64,000 bases of DNA from Poseidonocella pacifica (lineage in GTDB: Bacteria; Pseudomonadota; Alphaproteobacteria; Rhodobacterales; Rhodobacteraceae): positions 1 through 64,000 of the forward strand of contig NZ_FOJU01000009.1 in assembly GCF_900111875.1 (NCBI RefSeq), written 5' to 3'. A model generated the notes under the pieces. The model ran no database searches and was not told the origin of the DNA. It saw only the letters and a program-made list of their open reading frames with translations. This document shows, one piece after another, positions 7,816 to 17,012 of the stretch (the first letter of the stretch is position 1; every line of letters begins with the position of its first letter). A program made the position numbers and the translations under genes.

Positions 7816-9618
7816 ATGGCAGCTTACGAATACGAAACGCATGAATACGACGTGGTCGTGGTGGGCGCGGGCGGCGCGGGTCTCCGCGCGACCCTCGGCA
7901 TGGCCGAACAGGGGCTGCGCACCGCTTGCGTGACCAAGGTGTTTCCGACCCGGTCCCATACCGTGGCGGCGCAGGGCGGCATCGCCGCGTCCCTGTCGAA
8001 CATGGGGCCCGACCACTGGCAGTGGCACATGTACGACACGGTAAAGGGCTCCGACTGGCTCGGCGACACGGATGCGATGGAATACCTCGCCCGCGAAGCG
8101 CCCAAGGCCGTCTATGAGCTGGAGCATTACGGCGTGCCCTTCTCCCGTACCGAAGCGGGCAAGATCTATCAGCGGCCCTTTGGTGGTCACACCACCGAAT
8201 TTGGTGAGGGCCCGCCGGTACAGCGTACCTGCGCTGCCGCCGACCGCACCGGCCATGCGATCCTTCACACGCTCTATGGCCAGTCGCTCAAGCACAACGC
8301 CGAGTTCTATATCGAGTATTTCGCAATCGATCTCGTGATGTCCGAAGACGGGCAGTGTCAGGGTGTTCTGGCGTGGAAACTCGACGACGGCACGATGCAC
8401 CTGTTTTCCGCCAAGATGGTCGTTCTGGCCACGGGCGGCTACGGGCGCGCCTATTTCTCAGCCACCTCCGCCCATACCTGTACCGGCGATGGCGGCGGCA
8501 TGGCCGCGCGTCAGGGGCTTGCCCTTCAGGATATGGAATTTGTGCAATTCCACCCCACCGGCATCTACGGCGCGGGCTGTCTCATTACCGAGGGCGCACG
8601 CGGGGAGGGGGGCTATCTCACCAACTCCGAGGGCGAGCGCTTCATGGAACGCTATGCCCCGACCTACAAGGATCTCGCCTCTCGCGATGTGGTCTCGCGC
8701 TGCATGACGATGGAAATCCGTGAGGGCCGGGGAGTGGGCGCTGAAGGCGACCACATTCACCTGCACCTCAACCACCTGCCGCCCGAGACACTACATGAAC
8801 GTCTGCCCGGTATTTCCGAGAGCGCGCGCATCTTCGCCGGTGTCGACCTGACGAAGGAACCGATCCCGGTGCTGCCGACCGTGCACTACAACATGGGCGG
8901 CATTCCGACGAACTACTGGGGCGAAGTGCTCGACCCGACGGACGAGGACCCCGATCGGATCTTCCCCGGTCTCATGGCCGTGGGCGAAGCGGGCTGTGCC
9001 TCCGTGCATGGGGCCAACCGGCTTGGCTCCAACTCGCTCATCGACCTTGTGGTATTCGGGCGTGCCGCCGCGATTCGTGCGGCCAAGGTCGTCGATCCCG
9101 AAACCGCCGTGCCCGCGCCCAACCTGGCCAGTGTGGAAAAGGCACTGGATCGCTTCGACCATTTCCGCCACGCGAACGGCACGGTGCCCACCGCCGAACT
9201 GCGACTTGAGATGCAAAAGACGATGCAGCAGGACGCCGCCGTTTTCCGCACCGACAAGACGCTCAAGGAAGGCGTGGCCAAGATGGACTCCGTCGCGGCC
9301 AAGCTCGACGACATCAAGGTCACCGACCGCTCGCTGATCTGGAACTCCGACCTGATGGAAACGCTGGAGCTGACCAACCTCATGCCCAACGCGCTCGCCA
9401 CGATCCACTGCGCCGAGGCCCGCAAGGAAAGCCGCGGCGCCCATGCGCAGGAGGATCACCCCGATCGCGACGACGAGAATTGGCGCGTCCATTCCCTCGC
9501 CCGCATCAACGGCGGCGTGGATCTAAGCTATCGCCCGGTCCACCTCGAGCCGCTCTCCACCCACGAAAACGGCGGCATCGACCTCAAGAAAATCGCGCCC
9601 AAGGCGCGGGTCTACTGA
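7816..9618 (+). CDS. sdhA: Succinate dehydrogenase flavoprotein subunit
   Basis: A full-length 600-residue catalytic subunit oxidising succinate to fumarate. [15 protein letters not shown] (residues 13-27) is the FAD dinucleotide fold. [10 protein letters not shown] (46-55) carries the histidine (48) that binds FAD covalently. HTTEFGEGP (125-133), FHPTGI (245-250), HYNMGG (357-362) and [10 protein letters not shown] (399-408) are the conserved active-site and FAD segments. The protein ends in KIAPKARVY, as usual in alphaproteobacteria. The start is 18 bases after sdhD with CCGGAG upstream. In most genomes sdhB follows at once; here two glycosyltransferase-like genes intervene. Confidence 0.98.
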   Translation: MAAYEYETHEYDVVVVGAGGAGLRATLGMAEQGLRTACVTKVFPTRSHTVAAQGGIAASLSNMGPDHWQWHMYDTVKGSDWLGDTDAMEYLAREAPKAVYELEHYGVPFSRTEAGKIYQRPFGGHTTEFGEGPPVQRTCAAADRTGHAILHTLYGQSLKHNAEFYIEYFAIDLVMSEDGQCQGVLAWKLDDGTMHLFSAKMVVLATGGYGRAYFSATSAHTCTGDGGGMAARQGLALQDMEFVQFHPTGIYGAGCLITEGARGEGGYLTNSEGERFMERYAPTYKDLASRDVVSRCMTMEIREGRGVGAEGDHIHLHLNHLPPETLHERLPGISESARIFAGVDLTKEPIPVLPTVHYNMGGIPTNYWGEVLDPTDEDPDRIFPGLMAVGEAGCASVHGANRLGSNSLIDLVVFGRAAAIRAAKVVDPETAVPAPNLASVEKALDRFDHFRHANGTVPTAELRLEMQKTMQQDAAVFRTDKTLKEGVAKMDSVAAKLDDIKVTDRSLIWNSDLMETLELTNLMPNALATIHCAEARKESRGAHAQEDHPDRDDENWRVHSLARINGGVDLSYRPVHLEPLSTHENGGIDLKKIAPKARVY

Positions 9619-9641
9619 CCCGGCCTGCCCGCATTCGACGT

Positions 9642-10778
9642 GTGCTGCTAGCCACCAATCATCTATACCGGTGGGCTGGGTCGGAAGTTGTGTTGTTGGA
9701 GCTTGCCGAAGAATTCGCGCGTCGTAACTTGGAAGTTTGCTTGCTGTGTAACGAATTAAGCGACGCGCTTCGTCCGGATTTCGCTGCATGCACACAGCAG
9801 GTGTTCGAAGAACCGGAGGTTGTCGATCCCTTTGACTTCGACCTGCTTTGGGCACAACATCACGTGCTGCAACCTTCGCTTCACGCCTCCAAAGTGCGGA
9901 ATCGGAAGATGCCGGTTACGATCTTTAGCCATTTATCGCCCTATGATCCATTCGAGACGCCCGGCCCATTTGTCGAGCGTAAGCTCGCAGATATGATTTT
10001 CGCCAATAGCCCGGAAACTGCGGAGGCAATAAGGCGTTATGGCAAGGACTTCGATAGGATCGAGGTCCTTGCGAATCCTGCGCCACGTAATTTCGAGACG
10101 ACGGCGAAGAGAGAGGGGTCGATTTCATCCCTCTTGGTCGTGTCGAACCATGTTCCCAAGGAACTGGATGTGGCCCTGAATCTTCTTGAGAAGACCGGTT
10201 TGATCGTCGAACGTATCGGTCGGCGGGCCACTCATATGCGGGTGACGCCCGAGATGCTCGCCCAAGCGGATGCCGTGATCACCATCGGGAAGACGGTTCA
10301 ATATGCCCTCCGCGCTCGCCGGCCCGTATTTTGCTATGACCGCCATGCAGGGCCGGGATGGCTGTGCGAGGCCAACTTCGGGACTGCGGCCTGGTATAAC
10401 TTCAGCGGGCGGGGCTTCGGCCCGGCTCGCAGTCCGGAAGATCTCGCCCGCGAGATAACCGCCGGAGCGTGCGAGGCGCAGGCTTTCGCTGGGTCGATTC
10501 CACCTAAACGCCTCGCTCCATTCGTTCTCGAAGACGAGATCAGTACAATCCTAGAGCGGGCCGAGCGGCATGCGGGTGATCCCGAGCGGTCAGCGCGGCT
10601 GAGCTACGTACTGAACGATCCCAATTTTCGTGCCGAATTAGCGCACGAGGCCGCGCTCTCAAGCTTAATCAATCGCGAATATCTCAGGCGTCGCAAACTC
10701 GAAACCCGCGTCGCACGCTTGAAAGATCGCCGCAGTTTTGGCTCATGGTTCCGTCGCAAAAAGGTGCCTGTTACATGA
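9642..10778 (+). CDS. Glycosyltransferase-like protein inserted between sdhA and sdhB
   Basis: About 378 residues if translation starts at the GTG at 9642 (reading MLLATNHLYRWAGSEVVLLE). The GSE motif and the Rossmann-like opening LLATNHLYRWAGSE resemble GT-B (GT4-like) glycosyltransferases. A second domain with ADAVITIGKTVQYALRARRP and CYDRHAGPGW fits the nucleotide-sugar side. The C-terminal 60 residues are basic and probably helical. There is no clear ribosome-binding site, so coupling to sdhA (24 bases upstream) is possible. Codon use differs from its neighbours: several rare TTA leucine codons and a lower GC feel. Its end overlaps the next gene by ATGA. The role is unknown; the sugar-transferase fold is an inference from pattern, not alignment. 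Confidence 0.65.
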   Translation: MLLATNHLYRWAGSEVVLLELAEEFARRNLEVCLLCNELSDALRPDFAACTQQVFEEPEVVDPFDFDLLWAQHHVLQPSLHASKVRNRKMPVTIFSHLSPYDPFETPGPFVERKLADMIFANSPETAEAIRRYGKDFDRIEVLANPAPRNFETTAKREGSISSLLVVSNHVPKELDVALNLLEKTGLIVERIGRRATHMRVTPEMLAQADAVITIGKTVQYALRARRPVFCYDRHAGPGWLCEANFGTAAWYNFSGRGFGPARSPEDLAREITAGACEAQAFAGSIPPKRLAPFVLEDEISTILERAERHAGDPERSARLSYVLNDPNFRAELAHEAALSSLINREYLRRRKLETRVARLKDRRSFGSWFRRKKVPVT

Positions 10779-11686
10779 GGGCGGTTCGACTTTGCCTACC
10801 GTGCCCCCCGCCGGAGCCGGGAAAGTCTTGGGGTGACTGGTTCTTTGCCCGGTCGCTCGGGCGGTCCTTCGAAAGGGCGGGGATACGCGTCCGGTTCGAT
10901 TTCTTCAGTCTGCGACGGCGCAAGGGCAAATGGACTTGGCCAACGCGTTGGCCGATACCGGGCGAGGTCGATCTGGTCATCCGCGGTTCGCGCCCCTACC
11001 GTCCCGTCATGGGTCGGCGCCTCTTCATCTGGCTCATCTCGCAGGCCGAGACGGCTTCCGAGGAAGAGCTTGCCAGTGCTCGGCACGTCTTCGTAGCTTC
11101 TCAACCCTATGCGGAGAAGCTCGCCGCGAAGGGGATATCGGCCTCTTTTTTACCGCAATGCACAGATGCGGAAATTTTCCGACCCAGGCCTCCGGCGAGT
11201 GAGCTTCGCTCAGAGCTGTTGTTTGTGGGGAATCGCCGCAAGTATGCGCCCCGTCCGGTTGTCGAACTTGCGCGTGCGACGGGCCACGAACTCGCTGTAT
11301 GGGGCAGGGGCTGGGAAGGGATTCTGCCCGAGAACGTGTTTCGCGGCAGCGCGATCGAGAATGACGATCTCAGCGGCCACTACGCGTCCGCCCGTGTCGT
11401 CCTCAACGATCACACGGAGGGGATGCGGAAGGAGGGGTTTCTTTCGAATCGCGCCTATGACGTGCTCGCCAGCGCCCGCCCTATCCTCACCGAAAAGATG
11501 CCCGGCATCCCTGTGGACCTTCAAGAAGCGCTGTACCTTTATACGCCAGAGACCTTCACGGAGGTCCTAGAACGCGCTCTGGCAGAGGCTGATCAGGACC
11601 GTGAAGAGATGGCCAACTATGTGCGATCCAATCATGATTTCAGCAATCGCGCGGCCCGGATTGTCGAGGTGGCAACCAATGTATGA
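10775..11686 (+). CDS. Glycosyltransferase-like protein (CgeB/GT4-type)
   Basis: A 303-residue protein starting MRAVRLCLPCPPPEPGKSWG, overlapping the previous stop by ATGA. It has a Rossmann-type N-terminal half ending in HVFVASQPYAEKL and FLPQCTDAEIF, then a C-terminal GT-B half with LLFVGNRRKYAPRPVVELAR, LAVWGRGWEG, ARVVLNDHTEGMRKEGFLSN and AYDVLASARPILTEKMPG. The 'SNRxYDxLASGxPvit' pattern is that of spore-protein CgeB-like and GT4 glycosyltransferases. Together with the preceding gene it forms a two-gene cassette between sdhA and sdhB. A role in surface glycan synthesis or protein glycosylation is possible; nothing ties it biochemically to complex II. Confidence 0.75.
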   Translation: MRAVRLCLPCPPPEPGKSWGDWFFARSLGRSFERAGIRVRFDFFSLRRRKGKWTWPTRWPIPGEVDLVIRGSRPYRPVMGRRLFIWLISQAETASEEELASARHVFVASQPYAEKLAAKGISASFLPQCTDAEIFRPRPPASELRSELLFVGNRRKYAPRPVVELARATGHELAVWGRGWEGILPENVFRGSAIENDDLSGHYASARVVLNDHTEGMRKEGFLSNRAYDVLASARPILTEKMPGIPVDLQEALYLYTPETFTEVLERALAEADQDREEMANYVRSNHDFSNRAARIVEVATNV

Positions 11687-11773
11687 TAGCGCGGACTCGC
11701 CGAACTTCCTTGGCCTGATCCCGTGGCCGGTCTACAACTCCTTTCGAAACCCAAAGTCAGCGAGGTTGCGCCA

Positions 11774-12553
11774 ATGGTCCAACTGACACTCCCCAAGAAT
11801 TCCCGCATCCGTACCGGCAAGACTTGGCCGAAACCTGCGGGCGCGTCCAACCTGCGCAAGTTCAGCGTGTATCGCTGGAACCCCGACGACGGGGAAAATC
11901 CGCGGGTCGATACCTATTTCGTCGACATGGATACCTGCGGGCCCATGGTTCTGGATGCACTGATCAAGATCAAGAATGAGATCGACCCCACGCTGACGTT
12001 CCGGCGTTCCTGCCGCGAGGGTATCTGCGGGTCCTGCGCGATGAACATCGACGGGATCAACACGCTTGCCTGCACCTATGGCATGGATGAAATCAAAGGC
12101 GACGTGAAAATCTATCCCCTGCCGCACATGCCGGTGATCAAGGATCTCATTCCCGACCTCACCCATTTCTATGCGCAGCACGCCTCCATCATGCCATGGC
12201 TGGAGACCAAGACCGCCGCGCCGGCAAAGGAATGGAAGCAATCCATCGAGGACCGCAAGAAACTCGACGGTCATTATGAGTGCATCATGTGCGCCTGCTG
12301 TTCGACCTCCTGCCCGTCCTACTGGTGGAACGGCGACCGGTATCTGGGGCCCGCCGCGCTGCTCCATGCCTACCGCTGGATCAACGACAGCCGCGACGAA
12401 GCGACCCCCGAACGACTTGATGAGCTTGAGGATCCCTTCAAGCTGTACCGCTGTCACACGATCATGAACTGCGCCAAGACCTGCCCCAAGGGTCTGAACC
12501 CGGCCAAGGCGATCTCCGAAATCAAGAAGATGATGGTCGAACGCGCCGTCTGA
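11774..12553 (+). CDS. sdhB: Succinate dehydrogenase iron-sulfur subunit
   Basis: A 259-residue subunit carrying electrons from FAD to the membrane anchor. Cys80, 85, 88 and 100 ([13 protein letters not shown]...C) bind the [2Fe-2S] cluster; [12 protein letters not shown] (170-181) and Cys227, 233 and 237 ([14 protein letters not shown]) hold the [4Fe-4S] and [3Fe-4S] clusters. The start [20 protein letters not shown] agrees with alphaproteobacterial SdhB; the longer frame to 11723 lacks such support. It is 87 bases downstream of the glycosyltransferase cassette and may need its own promoter or read-through from sdhC. It ends at a strong hairpin. Confidence 0.97.
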   Translation: MVQLTLPKNSRIRTGKTWPKPAGASNLRKFSVYRWNPDDGENPRVDTYFVDMDTCGPMVLDALIKIKNEIDPTLTFRRSCREGICGSCAMNIDGINTLACTYGMDEIKGDVKIYPLPHMPVIKDLIPDLTHFYAQHASIMPWLETKTAAPAKEWKQSIEDRKKLDGHYECIMCACCSTSCPSYWWNGDRYLGPAALLHAYRWINDSRDEATPERLDELEDPFKLYRCHTIMNCAKTCPKGLNPAKAISEIKKMMVERAV

Positions 12554-12559
12554 GTTACG

Positions 12560-12581
12560 GGCGGCCTTTTCCCGGGCCGCC
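12560..12581 (+). terminator. Hairpin after sdhB
   Basis: A 7-bp perfect GC stem, GGCGGCC / GGCCGCC, with an 8-base loop 6 bases after the sdhB stop. No T-run follows, so it may be a weak terminator or a 3'-end stabiliser rather than a complete stop. Confidence 0.5.
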
Positions 12582-12602
12582 TGATTGCCTATCTGGGCTT
12601 GC

Positions 12603-12818
12603 ATGTTCTTCGTCGTCATCGGCCTCGCGCTGGCCTTCGTCCTCATTGCCATCTTTTCCCGCCGCGGGACACGCAACTGCCGCTGGCGGGCGGAACGTTC
12701 GGGCGATCGTGGCACCTTGCGCAAATATCGCTGCGCCGCATGCGGGGCCGAAGCCTTCACCGCAACCAGCGGTCCGCCCACGGATTGCAAGGCGGGACTC
12801 GGGCCGCCGAAACTCTGA
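12603..12818 (+). CDS. Small membrane-anchored zinc-ribbon-like protein
   Basis: A 71-residue protein with one N-terminal membrane helix (MFFVVIGLALAFVLIAIFSR) followed by a basic cytoplasmic tail. The tail has CAAC and two further cysteines (RNC and TDC), a possible Cys4 metal site of the YRCAACGAEAF type. It starts at the ATG at 12603; a TTG at 12585 is a possible earlier start. The ribosome-binding site is weak, and the gene ends 11 bases before the DUF1989 gene. Function is unknown. Position and the clean helix-plus-ribbon pattern support it being real. Confidence 0.6.
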   Translation: MFFVVIGLALAFVLIAIFSRRGTRNCRWRAERSGDRGTLRKYRCAACGAEAFTATSGPPTDCKAGLGPPKL

Positions 12819-12829
12819 AGGGACGCTAG

Positions 12830-13666
12830 ATGGAACCTGCCGACGCCGACGAACGCCGCGCGATCCCGCCGGTCATCTGCTATCCAACGGACACCCTGCC
12901 GCGTCCCGATCTTGAGCTTTACCGAACGGCGCGCGCCACCGCGCGCAAAACAGGAGAAATTCGCGCAGCCCCCCGCGATGCCGCCGCGTTTCGCGTTCCC
13001 GCCGGGGAATTCTTTCGCATCACCTGTGTTGAGGGGCCGCAGGTCGGCGATCTGAACCTCTGGAACGCCAATGATCTGACGGAGCGATTCTTCTCCGGCA
13101 AGACCCGCGCCCTGCATGGCAGCCACGTGACCACCGGCGACCGGCTTTGGTCCTCATTGCCCATGCTTCGTCCGATGGCCACGATCGTCGAGGATTCGCT
13201 GCATTGGTATGGGATCGATCCCCACGGCGGCGCGGTGCATGACGTCATCGGCACGCGGTGCGATCCCTATACCCACGCCCTGCTGAGCGGGGGGGATTAT
13301 CACCACTGCTGTCACTCCAACCTGATTCGCGCCTTGTCGGAGGCCGCCGGCCTCAGCCGCGACGAGGCGGAACCGCTAGTCCACGATGTGCTCAACGTGT
13401 TCATGTGCACCGGCTTCACGCGCGACACCGGGCAGTATTTCATGAAGGCCAGCCCCGTACGGCCCGGCGATTATCTGGAATGCTTCGCAGAAATCGACCT
13501 GCTTGGCGCGCTGTCGGCCTGTCCGGGGGGCGATTGCGGGGCAGAGCATTCATCCGATGCCGCCGCGTGTCATCCGCTGCTGATCGAAACCTTTGCGCCC
13601 GAACCTGACGCGCTGGCCGGTTGGCAATCACCGGCGCCCAATCCTTATGACCGAAGCCATGGGTAA
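12830..13666 (+). CDS. DUF1989 / urea carboxylase-associated family protein
   Basis: A 278-residue protein with the DUF1989 pattern: FRVPAGEFFRITCVEGPQVGD near residue 60, LWSSLPMLRPMATIVEDSL in the middle, HHCCHSNL, a Cys/His-rich region that can bind metal, and LGALSACPGGDCGA near the C-terminus. Relatives are encoded beside urea carboxylase/urea amidolyase and in guanidine- or amine-related loci; here no such gene is near. The start is the ATG at 12830 preceded by AAGGGACG. It converges on deoD, separated by a hairpin-plus-repeat element. Substrate unknown. Confidence 0.8.
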   Translation: MEPADADERRAIPPVICYPTDTLPRPDLELYRTARATARKTGEIRAAPRDAAAFRVPAGEFFRITCVEGPQVGDLNLWNANDLTERFFSGKTRALHGSHVTTGDRLWSSLPMLRPMATIVEDSLHWYGIDPHGGAVHDVIGTRCDPYTHALLSGGDYHHCCHSNLIRALSEAAGLSRDEAEPLVHDVLNVFMCTGFTRDTGQYFMKASPVRPGDYLECFAEIDLLGALSACPGGDCGAEHSSDAAACHPLLIETFAPEPDALAGWQSPAPNPYDRSHG

Positions 13667-13670
13667 AACC

Positions 13671-13726
13671 CGCGTATGCCGTTGGTGGCATACGCGAGTC
13701 ATACAGATGTCATACGAAAGTCATAC
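13671..13726. repeat. Perfect hairpin followed by three 11-bp GTCATAC repeats
   Basis: A 10-bp perfect inverted repeat CGCGTATGCC / GGCATACGCG with a 6-base loop (13671-13696) sits 4 bases after the DUF1989 stop and probably terminates transcription. Immediately after it GTCATAC occurs at 13698, 13709 and 13720, exactly one helical turn (11 bp) apart. Regular spacing suggests a direct-repeat protein-binding site or a small tandem duplication. It lies between convergent genes, where an operator would be unusual. Confidence 0.65.
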
Positions 13727-13748
13727 CCACTTTTCAGGGGGTTAGCCT

Positions 13749-14453
13749 TCAGGCGAAGGCTGCCTCAAGCGCGACTTCGACCATCTCGCCAAAGCTCCGC
13801 TCGCGGTCTTCGGCGGGCAGGGCTTCGTGCGTCTGAAGGTGATCGGACACCGTTAGAATGGCCAATGCGCGCACCGAATGACGCGCCGCGAGATTATAAA
13901 GCTCGGCCGCTTCCATTTCGACGCCGAGTATTCCATGCCGCGTCATGATCTCATTGAGATCCGGGCGCTCATCATAGAATACATCTGCCGAATAAATACC
14001 GCCCACATGGGTATCGCAATCGCGATTGCTCGCCGCCTTTACGGCTGCGTCAAGCAACTCCCAATTCGCGCAGGGGGCGAAATTTATTTCCTTGAATATC
14101 CCCGATGACGGCGTCGAAAGAGTCGTTGCCGTCATCGCGATAATCAGATCCCTGACTTTTACGAAAGGTTGCATACCGCCACAGGACCCGATGCGAATGA
14201 GTGTTTTCGCACCGAAATCCTTGATCAATTCGTTTGCATAGATCGAAAGTGAGGGCATCCCCATTCCCGAACCCTGAATCGTGACGCGATGCCCGTTCCA
14301 TGTGCCGGTATATCCCAGCATTCCACGGGTCTCATTCACGAGGACCGGATCGGTGAGGAAGGTTTCTGCCGCCCACTTTGCCCGGCGGGGGTCGCCGGGC
14401 ATAAGGACGGTTTCCGCGATCTGACCCGGTTCGGCGCCGATGTGTATGGTCAT
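13749..14453 (-). CDS. deoD: Purine-nucleoside phosphorylase, DeoD type
   Basis: A 234-residue hexameric-type PNP that splits purine (deoxy)nucleosides with phosphate. Motifs: [13 protein letters not shown] (phosphate site), [27 protein letters not shown], the [10 protein letters not shown] purine/ribose segment with Met-Glu, and ILTVSDHL with the catalytic Ser-Asp. Starts [14 protein letters not shown] at 14453. It lies next to the H-NS gene on the same strand with only 15 bases between. The nucleoside-type ABC transporter at 25.7-30.4 kb could supply its substrate, an inference from family only. Confidence 0.95.
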   Translation of the reverse strand: MTIHIGAEPGQIAETVLMPGDPRRAKWAAETFLTDPVLVNETRGMLGYTGTWNGHRVTIQGSGMGMPSLSIYANELIKDFGAKTLIRIGSCGGMQPFVKVRDLIIAMTATTLSTPSSGIFKEINFAPCANWELLDAAVKAASNRDCDTHVGGIYSADVFYDERPDLNEIMTRHGILGVEMEAAELYNLAARHSVRALAILTVSDHLQTHEALPAEDRERSFGEMVEVALEAAFA

Positions 14454-14468
14454 GTCGAACCGACGCTC

Positions 14469-14777
14469 CTAGATGGCCAGATCTTCGATGTCTTTACCCG
14501 CAGCCAGCCATTCGGTGACCCAGCCCGGCTTGCGGCCACGACCTGTCCACGTCTTCTCAGGGTTCTCGGGGTGCCGATACTTCGGGGGGTTCTTTTCCTT
14601 GGGCGCGCCCTTTGCGTAGATGTCATCGATGGAAAAGCCAAATTCCTTGGCGGCTTTTTCAACGGCTGCGCGGGCCTCGGCCTTGCGGCGCGTTTCGACG
14701 GACTTGAGTGCTTTGTCCACGTCGGCTCTCAGTGCGAGCAGTTCATCGCGGCTCATCTTTTCGAGGTTCAATGTCAT
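14469..14777 (-). CDS. H-NS family nucleoid protein (HvrA-like)
   Basis: A 102-residue DNA-binding protein. Residues 1-55 form the coiled-coil oligomerisation region (MSRDELLALRADVDKALKSV). Residues 60-95 contain the C-terminal DNA-binding domain with TWTGRGRKPGWV, the typical TWSGRGRxPxW loop of H-NS/HvrA that reads the AT-rich minor groove. In Rhodobacter, HvrA and Spb relatives modulate photosynthesis and nitrogen genes. The start is preceded by AAGGAG. The 120-base gap to ecm (14778-14897) holds its promoter. Confidence 0.92.
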   Translation of the reverse strand: MTLNLEKMSRDELLALRADVDKALKSVETRRKAEARAAVEKAAKEFGFSIDDIYAKGAPKEKNPPKYRHPENPEKTWTGRGRKPGWVTEWLAAGKDIEDLAI

Positions 14778-14897
14778 TTAGTTCTCCTTTGAGTAGGTCG
14801 CAAAGGAGGCGCAAAAAATGTTAATTTCAAGGCCCATTCTTGTATCGTTCAACTTAGATTTGTGTAACCGGCAATTCCATGCCGAAAGACAGGCTTT

Positions 14898-16862
14898 CTA
14901 TTCCGCCGCAGGGCGGGCGTCGGCAAGCTCCACAATGTCCATCATGATCGCATTCAATGCGAAATCCTTGGGGGTGTAGACCTTCGTGACCCCGAACGAT
15001 TTAAGGCGTTCCGCGTCGTCGTCGGGAATGATGCCGCCCACGATGACCGGTATTTCTCCAAGCCCCGCTTCTTTCATGTCGCGCATGAAACTTTCAACTA
15101 GGGGAAGGTGACTACCCGAAAGTATAGAAAGGCCAATTACATGCGCGCGATTGGCCTGTGCCGCCTCAATAAGTTGTGTCGGGGTCAGCCGAATCCCCTG
15201 ATAATCAATCTCCATCCCGCAGTCCCGAGCCCGATAGGCGATTTGTTCGGCCCCATTCGAATGCCCATCAAGACCCGGCTTGCCCACCAATAGCGAGAGC
15301 CGCCGCCCCAATCGGACACTGACCGCGTCCACGGCTTCGCGGATCTCATCGAGGCCTTCGGTCTCATTGGATCGTGCCGGAGAAATCCCCGTGGGGCCGC
15401 GATATTCGCCATGCGCCGCGCGAATTTCGGTGGCCCATTCCCCCGTCGTTACACCGGCCTTCGCGGCAGCGATCGAAGCGGGCATGATATTGTCCCCCGC
15501 GAGCGCTGCGGCGCGAAGTGCGCTCAATGCCTTTGCCACCGCCACGGAATCCCGCGTGGCGCGCCACGCATCGAGCCGGGAAATCTGCTCCCGCTCCACC
15601 TCGGGGTCGACCGTCATGATGCCGCCGTCTTCGCCCACAAGGGGACTTGGCTCCGCTTCGGTCCAGCGATTGACGCCGACGACCACTGTTTCGCCGCGCT
15701 CTATTCGGCCAATTCGCGCCGCATTGCTCTCGACAAGGCGGCCTTTCATATAATCGATTGCCTCAATGGCACCGCCCATGCTTTCAATCGTGGAAAGCTC
15801 ATGGCGTGCGGCCTCTTTCAAAGAGGCAACTTTCGCGTCCACGGCGGGATTTCCATCGAACAGGTCTTCGAATTCAAGCAAGTCGGTCTCATGGGCGAGG
15901 ATTTGCTGCATTCGCATCGACCATTGTTGATCCCAAGGGCGGGGCAGGCCGAGCGCTTCGTTCCATGCGGGAAGCTGCACTGCCCGCGCCCGTGCTCTTT
16001 TCGACAGCGTGACCGCCAGCATTTCAATCAGGATGCGATAGACGTTGTTTTCTGGCTGCTGTTCAGTGAGGCCCAGTGAATTGACCTGAACCCCATAACG
16101 GAACCTGCGAAACTTTTCCTCTTCAACCCCATATCGCTCGCGACAGATTTCATCCCACAGCTCGCAAAAGGCCCGCATCTTGCACATTTCGGTCACGAAA
16201 CGGATGCCGGCATTTACGAAAAAGGAGATCCGCCCCACGATGGCCGAAAAATCCTCGGCTTTTACCCGGGGCCGCAGCTCATCCAGCACCGCAATCGCCG
16301 TGGCCAGAGCAAAGGCCAGTTCCTGCTCCGGTGTCGCGCCCGCCTCCTGCAAATGATAGGAACACACATTCATCGGATTCCATTTGGGAACATGCGTATA
16401 GCAGTATTCTGCCACGTCTCCGATCATGCGCAGCGAGGGTTTGGGTGGGCAAATATACGTGCCCCGGCTCAGATATTCCTTGATGAGATCATTTTGCACG
16501 GTCCCTGCAAGGCTTGCCAGATCCGCGCCCTGTTCTTCCGCCACCGCGATATAAAGCGCCAAAAGCCACGGCGCGGTCGCGTTGATCGTCATGGAGGTAT
16601 TCATCTGCGCCAGCGGAATACCGTCGAAGAGCGCCCGCATATCGCCCAGATGCGAGACGGGCACGCCTACTTTACCGACTTCCCCCTTGGCCAGAATATG
16701 ATCGCTGTCATAGCCCGTTTGTGTCGGAAGGTCGAACGCAACAGACAGCCCCGTTTGCCCCTTCGCGAGGTTGTCGCGATAAAGCGCGTTAGACGCTTCG
16801 GCCGTGGAATGGCCTGCATATGTGCGGATAAGCCAAGGACGGTCCTTACGGTGGTCGGTCAT
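14898..16862 (-). CDS. ecm: Ethylmalonyl-CoA mutase
   Basis: A 654-residue coenzyme-B12 mutase in the methylmalonyl-CoA mutase superfamily. The N-terminal TIM-barrel part has RPWLIRTYAGHSTAEASN, LSVAFDLPTQTGYDSD and the MTINATAPWLLALYI acyl-CoA segment. The C-terminal 127 residues are the B12 domain with KPGLDGHSNGAEQ, where Asp532-x-His534-x-x-Gly is the lower axial ligand motif, and SILSGSHL and GGIIPDDD beyond it. The single chain of this length and the neighbourhood of ccrA identify ethylmalonyl-CoA mutase (once called MeaA) rather than methylmalonyl-CoA mutase. It converts ethylmalonyl-CoA to methylsuccinyl-CoA. The gene is divergent from the acyltransferase. Confidence 0.95.
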   Translation of the reverse strand: MTDHRKDRPWLIRTYAGHSTAEASNALYRDNLAKGQTGLSVAFDLPTQTGYDSDHILAKGEVGKVGVPVSHLGDMRALFDGIPLAQMNTSMTINATAPWLLALYIAVAEEQGADLASLAGTVQNDLIKEYLSRGTYICPPKPSLRMIGDVAEYCYTHVPKWNPMNVCSYHLQEAGATPEQELAFALATAIAVLDELRPRVKAEDFSAIVGRISFFVNAGIRFVTEMCKMRAFCELWDEICRERYGVEEEKFRRFRYGVQVNSLGLTEQQPENNVYRILIEMLAVTLSKRARARAVQLPAWNEALGLPRPWDQQWSMRMQQILAHETDLLEFEDLFDGNPAVDAKVASLKEAARHELSTIESMGGAIEAIDYMKGRLVESNAARIGRIERGETVVVGVNRWTEAEPSPLVGEDGGIMTVDPEVEREQISRLDAWRATRDSVAVAKALSALRAAALAGDNIMPASIAAAKAGVTTGEWATEIRAAHGEYRGPTGISPARSNETEGLDEIREAVDAVSVRLGRRLSLLVGKPGLDGHSNGAEQIAYRARDCGMEIDYQGIRLTPTQLIEAAQANRAHVIGLSILSGSHLPLVESFMRDMKEAGLGEIPVIVGGIIPDDDAERLKSFGVTKVYTPKDFALNAIMMDIVELADARPAAE

Positions 16863-17012
16863 GCGGGCCCCTCAAGCGACTAAGCAACAAAATTACTCTG
16901 TGAGAGAGATACACGAAACAAAATAGCGATGTCAACGCGCCGCAGCGCGGCATTTTCAGCGGGACGGGGGCATCTGCTTGCCGGGTGGGGCTAACCCTGC
17001 TTTCGTCCCCCC

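Noticed and set aside
11723-11773. Upstream extension of sdhB to 11723
   Set aside because: The 17 extra residues do not resemble SdhB and the ATG at 11774 matches the family start.
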